Below, piece after piece: positions 59,387 to 64,000 of a stretch of 64,000 bases of DNA. The position numbers were made by a program, and so were the translations under genes. Numbering within the stretch: the first letter of the stretch is position 1; the number at the start of each line of letters is the position of its first letter. The DNA comes from Novosphingobium marinum. Lineage in GTDB: Bacteria > Pseudomonadota > Alphaproteobacteria > Sphingomonadales > Sphingomonadaceae. Under the pieces are notes generated by a model. That model saw only the letters and a program-made list of their open reading frames with translations, searched no databases and was not told the origin of the DNA. The stretch lies in assembly GCF_013408095.1 (NCBI RefSeq), contig NZ_JACBZF010000002.1, forward strand, positions 248,001-312,000. Direction: 5' to 3'.

Positions 59387-60802
59387 ATGGAGCTTGCTGA
59401 GAAAATCGGCGGCAGGATTGCCGACTTGCAGGGCTTGAAAGAGCGCATGCGCGCTTGGCTCAAGAAGGATCACGAGCGCGGGATCTTCCAGCTGGACCGC
59501 GCCGCTTTCACCGAAGCTGCGCTGTTTGAGCTCGAAATGAAGTACATCTTCGAGCGCAACTGGGTCTATCTGGCGCATGAGAGCCAGATCGCTAAACCTA
59601 ACGATTTCATCACGACCAAGATCGGGCGCGTTCCTGTCCTGGTCACCCGTGACAAGACGGGAGAGGTCCGAGCCTTCGTCAATGCGTGTTCGCACCGTGG
59701 CGCGCGCATTTGCCGCGAGCGGGCCGGGAACAAGCGCAACCACATGTGCCCGTTCCATGGTTGGACGTTCTCGTCCGGGGGCGACCTGTTGGACGTCACC
59801 GATGAGAGCATCGGGGGCTATCCGGAGGCATTCAATCGCGCTGATTTCGGGCTTCAGCCGGTCGCCCGGGTGGAAAGCTACCGTGGCTTCATTTTTGCCA
59901 GCCTCTCCGCCGATGTCGTCCCGCTGGTCGATCACCTCGCCGGCGCGCGGGATTTCATCGATATCTTGGTGGACCAGTCCAAGTCCGGCGCAATGGAAGT
60001 TTTGCCCGGAACCAACCGCTACCGCTATCACGGCAACTGGAAGATGCAGGTCGAGAACGGGCTCGACGGCTATCACGTCATGACCACGCACGCCAACTAC
60101 TTCATGACGGTTCAGCGCCGCGTCGAAGGCGTTTCGAAGAACGAAACCAAGGCGATTAGCTTCGACGGCTTCACCGCGCGCGATGGCGGGTCGTTCTCGT
60201 TCCACAACGGGCACACTGTGTTGTGGGCCGACTATGCCAACTTCATGGATCGCCCCAATTTCGAGATCGTCGACTGGCTCGAAGAGTCCTACGGCGCCGA
60301 AAAGGCCAAGTGGATGAACAAGCGCATCCGCAACCTGCAGCTGTTTCCCAACGTCTTCCTGATGGACCAGACCAGCACGCAGATCCGCATCATCCAGCCG
60401 CTGGCGGTGGATGAGACCGAAGTCAGCACGGTGTGCATCGCCCCGGTCGGCGAAAGCGCCGAGGCGCGGGCCCTGCGGCTGCGTCAGTATGAGGATTTCT
60501 TCAATTCGACCGGCATGGCGACCCCGGACGACCTGACCGAATTCAACAACTGCCAGACCGGCTATGGCGCCGGCGAAGGCCGCTACAACGAGATGTCGCG
60601 CGGTTCGACGCGCTGGGACACCGGCCCGGGCAAGTTCGGCGAGCCGCTCGATTTGAATGTGGTGCTGAGCAGCCCGGCGGTTGCCGACGAAGGCCTCTAT
60701 GTGGCGATCCATGACGAGTGGCTCACGCTCATGGAAAAGGCCATCGACAGCGAGTGCAGCGAGCTTGCCGCCTTCCTTGAGCGTTCGCTGGAGAAGGCAT
60801 GA
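59387..60802 (+). CDS. Rieske oxygenase alpha subunit, benzoate/toluate type
   Basis: A 471-residue oxygenase large subunit. The Rieske ligands are in CSHRGARIC and CPFHGW, and the iron site is in NWKMQVENGLDGYHVMTTH. The ENGLDGYH...H form is typical of BenA/XylX/AntA benzoate-type enzymes, which dihydroxylate the carboxylated carbon. It heads the plus-strand operon and is paired with the beta subunit by an ATGA overlap. No BenC-type reductase or BenD-type dehydrogenase follows; a PdxA-family enzyme is there instead. Confidence 0.88.
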   Translation: MELAEKIGGRIADLQGLKERMRAWLKKDHERGIFQLDRAAFTEAALFELEMKYIFERNWVYLAHESQIAKPNDFITTKIGRVPVLVTRDKTGEVRAFVNACSHRGARICRERAGNKRNHMCPFHGWTFSSGGDLLDVTDESIGGYPEAFNRADFGLQPVARVESYRGFIFASLSADVVPLVDHLAGARDFIDILVDQSKSGAMEVLPGTNRYRYHGNWKMQVENGLDGYHVMTTHANYFMTVQRRVEGVSKNETKAISFDGFTARDGGSFSFHNGHTVLWADYANFMDRPNFEIVDWLEESYGAEKAKWMNKRIRNLQLFPNVFLMDQTSTQIRIIQPLAVDETEVSTVCIAPVGESAEARALRLRQYEDFFNSTGMATPDDLTEFNNCQTGYGAGEGRYNEMSRGSTRWDTGPGKFGEPLDLNVVLSSPAVADEGLYVAIHDEWLTLMEKAIDSECSELAAFLERSLEKA

Positions 60803-61296
60803 TGACCGCATTCCATTCGCGCTGGCTGGCGGTTTCCCGCTTCATCGGTCAGGAAGCCATGGCGCTTGACGACAAGGACTGGGATGCCTGGCTGGCGCTC
60901 TATCACGAAGATGCGGAATACTGGGTTCCAGCCTGGGACGATCACGAACGGCCGACTGCGGATCCGCAGAACGAAGTCTCGCTGATCTACTATCCCAACC
61001 GGGGCGGGCTTGAGGATCGGGTGTTCCGGATCAGGACCCGGCGCTCGGCGGCGAGCACGCCGCAGCCACGCACGGTTCACCAGTTCTCCCTGCTGTCTGC
61101 TGAGGAGAGCGATGGCCAGGTGCATGCGCGGACGTCTTGGACCACGGTTTCGGTGCTGGAAGGAAAAGTCGCCACGCTCAGCGGGTGGGCCTTCTATGAC
61201 CTCGAACCTCGGGATGATACGTTCGTGATCCGCCGCAAGAAGACGGTTGTCGTCACCGACCTGTTCCAAGAAGTAGCCGATGTCTACAGCCTCTGA
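60799..61296 (+). CDS. Ring-hydroxylating oxygenase beta subunit, benzoate type
   Basis: A 165-residue NTF2-like small subunit (WDAWLALYHEDAEYWVPAWDDH and DPQNEVSLIYYPNRGGLEDRVFRIRT are typical of BenB/XylY). The ATG at 60799 overlaps the alpha stop; a second ATG at 60802 is possible. Its 3' end overlaps the next gene by 17 bases. Confidence 0.9.
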   Translation: MMTAFHSRWLAVSRFIGQEAMALDDKDWDAWLALYHEDAEYWVPAWDDHERPTADPQNEVSLIYYPNRGGLEDRVFRIRTRRSAASTPQPRTVHQFSLLSAEESDGQVHARTSWTTVSVLEGKVATLSGWAFYDLEPRDDTFVIRRKKTVVVTDLFQEVADVYSL

Positions 61297-62272
61297 GCGG
61301 GTGCGCCCCGTCGTCGGGACGATGATCGGCGATCCCGCCGGGATCGGACCGGAAGTGGCGGTCGGGGCGCTGGCCGACGGTGCCGTCCACGCGGATTCGA
61401 TCCCCGTGCTGGTCGGGTCTGCTGCGGCGGTAGAGCGGGCGCTCGATTTCACTGGCATCAAGGCACGGCTGCGGGTGATGCGCAGCTTCGAAAAACCCAG
61501 CGACGATCCCGCGATCATCGACGTTATCGATACCGGCGCGCTGCCCGATGGCGTTCTGCCCCTGGGCGAGGACACCGAGGCCGCCGGGCACGCCACCGCG
61601 CAATGGCTGGATGAGCTCGACGCGTTGGCGCGCGACGGCTCCTTCGCGGCGACGATCATGGGGCCGATCAGCACTGGTTCGCTTAAACTGGCCAAGAAGC
61701 TCGACAGGGTCATCAGCCCGACCCCGGGCGAAAGCTATCTGGTGCTGCTGACCGGGCCGCTCAGGGTTGCGCACCTGACCGACCACATGTCGCTGCGGCA
61801 AGTGATCGACGTTATTTCAGCCGATCTCGTCGCCACGGCGGTGGGGCAACTGCACGAGGCCATGCAATCGTGGGGCATCGCCCAACCGCGGATCGCGGTT
61901 GCCGGTCTCAACCCACATGCCATGGGCGACGAGGATCGCCTTGAAATTGCGCCTGGGATTGAAGCGGCGCGGGCAAGGGGCATCGATGTCGAAGGGCCTA
62001 TCGCGCCCGATTCGGTCTTCCGCCAGTGCATCGAGGGCCGTTACGACATGGTCCTCGCGATGTTCCACGATCAGGGTCACATCGCTGTCAAGACCTGGGG
62101 CTTTTCGGGCAACAGCGTCATCATCATGGGGCCACCGTACCTGCACATGTCGGTCGCGCATGGCACGGCTTACGACATTGTCGGAACCGGCAGAGCCGAT
62201 GCAGCGATGATGCTGAGCGCGATGCGCACCTGCGGGCGTCTGGCCTCAGGCCAGGGCTTCGAACAGGCCTAG
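61280..62272 (+). CDS. PdxA-family dihydrodiol dehydrogenase (TphB-like)
   Basis: A 330-residue member of the PdxA (4-hydroxythreonine-4-phosphate dehydrogenase) family. The metal-binding His residues are in LTDHMSLRQ, NPHAMGDEDR and MFHDQGHIAVK, and GDPAGIGPEV is near the N-terminus. The same family contains TphB, which rearomatises the cis-diol of terephthalate by oxidative decarboxylation. Position between a BenAB-type pair and a TphA2-type alpha makes a carboxylated-diol dehydrogenase more likely than vitamin B6 synthesis. Confidence 0.85.
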   Translation: MSTASERVRPVVGTMIGDPAGIGPEVAVGALADGAVHADSIPVLVGSAAAVERALDFTGIKARLRVMRSFEKPSDDPAIIDVIDTGALPDGVLPLGEDTEAAGHATAQWLDELDALARDGSFAATIMGPISTGSLKLAKKLDRVISPTPGESYLVLLTGPLRVAHLTDHMSLRQVIDVISADLVATAVGQLHEAMQSWGIAQPRIAVAGLNPHAMGDEDRLEIAPGIEAARARGIDVEGPIAPDSVFRQCIEGRYDMVLAMFHDQGHIAVKTWGFSGNSVIIMGPPYLHMSVAHGTAYDIVGTGRADAAMMLSAMRTCGRLASGQGFEQA

Positions 62273-62282
62273 GGAGAAGACC

Positions 62283-63563
62283 ATGAACGCCAAAACCATG
62301 CCCGTCGCCGCGGGGTCGGAGCCGACTGCGGTCGATTACGCAGTCTATCACAGCCAGGCGATCTTCACTGCCGAACAGGAAAACATCTTTCGCGGACAGA
62401 CCTGGTGCTACCTCGGCCTCGAAGCCGAGCTGGCCAACAGCGGCGATTTCCGTTCGACCCATGTCGGCAATACTCCGGTGGTGGTGACGCGGGCAACCGA
62501 TGGCACCATCCATGCCTGGGTAAATCGCTGCGCCCACAAGGGCGCAACCGTGTGCCGCTCGCTGCGCGGTAACCAGGCCGACGGGGCGTTCGTCTGCGTC
62601 TATCACCAGTGGGCCTACGACGCGACCGGTGCGCTTGTAGGCGTGCCGTTCCGGCGGGGGATGAAAGGCGTGGGCGGGTACCAGGCCGATTTCGATCCAG
62701 CCGAGCATTCGCTGGAAAGGCTGCGAGTGGAATCCTTTGCAGGCATGGTGTTCGGCACGTTCAGTCCGGCCATTGCCCCGCTTGAAGACTTTCTCGGTCC
62801 GGTGATGCGCAAGTATATTTCTCGCGTCTTCCAGCGTCCGGTCAAGGTGCTGGGTTATGCGCGACAGTTCATGGCCGGCAACTGGAAACTCTATTCGGAA
62901 AACAGCCGTGACAGCTATCACGGGGCACTGCTTCACCTGTTCTATCCGACCTTCGGCATATACCGTCAGAGCCAGGAAAGTGCAGGCGAGCTTTCGGAAG
63001 AAGGCTTCCACAACGTGTTCACGGTGTCGAAGCCCAAGGGCGATGTCGACTACGACTCGTTCGGTGACGAGGCCAACCGCGAGATGCAGGGTGAGGCCAA
63101 GTTGCAGGACGAGCGCCTGCTGGCATTCCGCCCGGAGATCGCTGATGATGTCGGACTGCACATCCAGTCGATCTTCCCGTCTGTCGTTGTCCAGCAGATC
63201 CAGAACACCCTCGCCACCAGGCAGATCGTGCCCCACGGGACCGACAGGACCGAGCTGGTCTGGACCTATTTCGGTTACGCCGACGACGACGAGGAAACGA
63301 CCCGCCACCGGCTGCGCAACCTTAATTTGGTTGGGCCATCCGGGCTGATCTCGATGGAAGACGGAGAAGCGGTGGAGCTGTGCCAGCAGGGGACGATCGG
63401 CGCCGAAGGCAAACGCAGCTTCGTCGAAATGGGCGGCGACGACGTGCGCCAGTATTACGCGCCGATGGGCATGGATGAAAATTCGGTGCGGGGGTTCTGG
63501 AAGGGCTATCTCGGGCTGATGGGCAATGCCCTGGCCGATCTCGCAGCGGAGGGCCGGGCATGA
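62283..63563 (+). CDS. Rieske oxygenase alpha subunit, TphA2/salicylate-hydroxylase type (second copy)
   Basis: A 426-residue oxygenase large subunit. It has Rieske ligands in CAHKGATVC and CVYHQW and an iron site in NWKLYSENSRDSYHGALLHLF. It is a paralogue of the 56112-57374 protein, with the same order of motifs and the shared block GLISMEDGEAVE near the C-terminus. It is 10 bases after the PdxA-like gene with a GGGAGA ribosome site. Its beta subunit follows with a 4-base overlap. Confidence 0.88.
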   Translation: MNAKTMPVAAGSEPTAVDYAVYHSQAIFTAEQENIFRGQTWCYLGLEAELANSGDFRSTHVGNTPVVVTRATDGTIHAWVNRCAHKGATVCRSLRGNQADGAFVCVYHQWAYDATGALVGVPFRRGMKGVGGYQADFDPAEHSLERLRVESFAGMVFGTFSPAIAPLEDFLGPVMRKYISRVFQRPVKVLGYARQFMAGNWKLYSENSRDSYHGALLHLFYPTFGIYRQSQESAGELSEEGFHNVFTVSKPKGDVDYDSFGDEANREMQGEAKLQDERLLAFRPEIADDVGLHIQSIFPSVVVQQIQNTLATRQIVPHGTDRTELVWTYFGYADDDEETTRHRLRNLNLVGPSGLISMEDGEAVELCQQGTIGAEGKRSFVEMGGDDVRQYYAPMGMDENSVRGFWKGYLGLMGNALADLAAEGRA

Positions 63564-64000
63564 GCGCTGCAGCCGAAGTAGCGCAAGTCGCGCAAAGTGC
63601 GATCGACGATTTCAACGCGGCTTACGGGCTTTGCCTTGATGATGACCGGCTCGAGCAATGGCCCAACCTGTTCGTTGACGATTGCCTGTACCAGGTGATC
63701 GCGCGAGAGAATGTCGATAACGGCTTGCCAGCGGCGGTGATGTATTGCGACAGCAGGGCGATGCTGGTCGATCGGGTGGTCGCGCTGCGCAAGGCAAACG
63801 TCTTCCCCGAACATTTCAACCGGCACCTGATTGGGCGTGCGGTAATCACCGGCGTGGAAGGCGACCAGGTTTCTGCTGAAGCCAGCTATGTCGTCTTCCA
63901 GACCCGTAATGATGGTGAAACGCGCATCTACAATGCCGGCAAATATGTCGATCGGTTCGATCTTAGCGGTGGAACCGTTCGACTGAAAAGCCGGACCTGC
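63560..64000 (+). CDS. Ring-hydroxylating oxygenase beta subunit, partial
   Basis: The ATG at 63560 overlaps the alpha stop (ATGA), and the frame is open to the window end (147 codons), so the C-terminus is missing. Residues RLEQWPNLFVDDCLYQVIAREN and IYNAGKYVDRFDL parallel the beta subunit at 57399-57890. It completes the second TphA2/TphA3-like pair. Confidence 0.88.
   Translation, partial: MSAAAEVAQVAQSAIDDFNAAYGLCLDDDRLEQWPNLFVDDCLYQVIARENVDNGLPAAVMYCDSRAMLVDRVVALRKANVFPEHFNRHLIGRAVITGVEGDQVSAEASYVVFQTRNDGETRIYNAGKYVDRFDLSGGTVRLKSRTC

Noticed and set aside
1..64000. CRISPR arrays, rRNA genes, further tRNAs, integrases or plasmid origins
   Set aside because: No regularly spaced repeats, no rRNA-like stretches, no second cloverleaf and no integrase or replication protein were noticed on reading the window.

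Overview
The window looks like chromosomal or island DNA from a high-GC alphaproteobacterium, most likely a sphingomonad (Novosphingobium, Sphingobium, Croceicoccus or a relative). The reasons are the TonB-dependent receptors placed inside catabolic operons, Rieske oxygenases scattered without their reductase, an FzlA-like GST protein, and dense ATGA/GTGA overlaps between genes. The species call is inference from gene content only.

Layout. (1) 1-4478 is housekeeping sequence: metX (partial), metW, fdhD, a small secreted protein, an FzlA-like GST, an NDUFA9-like reductase and a tRNA-Leu(CAG). (2) 4479-7546 is an accessory junction directly behind the tRNA: a lower-GC spacer, a nucleotidyltransferase-fold gene preceded by repeated TTACCCTGCA boxes, a complete IS3-type element (6124-7359, 4-bp target duplication CAGT), and a transporter stump. 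(3) 7547-29640 is a catabolic region: propionyl-CoA synthetase-like ligase, EamA exporter, Rieske alpha/beta pair, aryl-alcohol dehydrogenase, pyruvate phosphate dikinase, a DapA-type aldolase, two PanE-like reductases, a tartrate-dehydrogenase-like enzyme, a flavin monooxygenase, a desaturase, an IclR regulator, an MFS exporter, and a CoA-transferase / HpaI aldolase / HpaH hydratase operon divergent from a BphD-type C-C hydrolase. (4) 29658-40729 is a tightly packed beta-oxidation-like operon (SDR, three acyl-CoA dehydrogenases including a methylsuccinyl-CoA dehydrogenase-like one, CoA-transferase, thiolase, two hydratases) facing a glutaryl-CoA dehydrogenase-like gene. (5) 40742-48949 is a dead aromatic-acid transporter followed by an eight-gene minus-strand operon: UbiX, a Tat-exported unknown protein, a p-cresol-methylhydroxylase-type flavoprotein, aldehyde dehydrogenase, UbiD, subunit D, a second flavoprotein and a cytochrome c. 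(6) 49107-64000 holds an aldehyde dehydrogenase, then a minus operon (BphC-type extradiol dioxygenase, Rieske ferredoxin, beta, alpha, NahD-type isomerase, two TonB receptors), divergent from a plus operon (BenAB-type oxygenase, PdxA/TphB-type diol dehydrogenase, a second TphA2-type alpha and a partial beta).

Together the genes can be read as uptake of an aromatic compound through TonB receptors, ring hydroxylation, meta cleavage, hydrolysis and aldol cleavage, with pyruvate returned to PEP by PpdK and acyl-CoA products taken through the beta-oxidation operon. The actual substrate cannot be fixed from sequence. Four divergent promoter regions share a TTGCAC-type motif, one of them next to the IclR gene, which suggests a common regulon.
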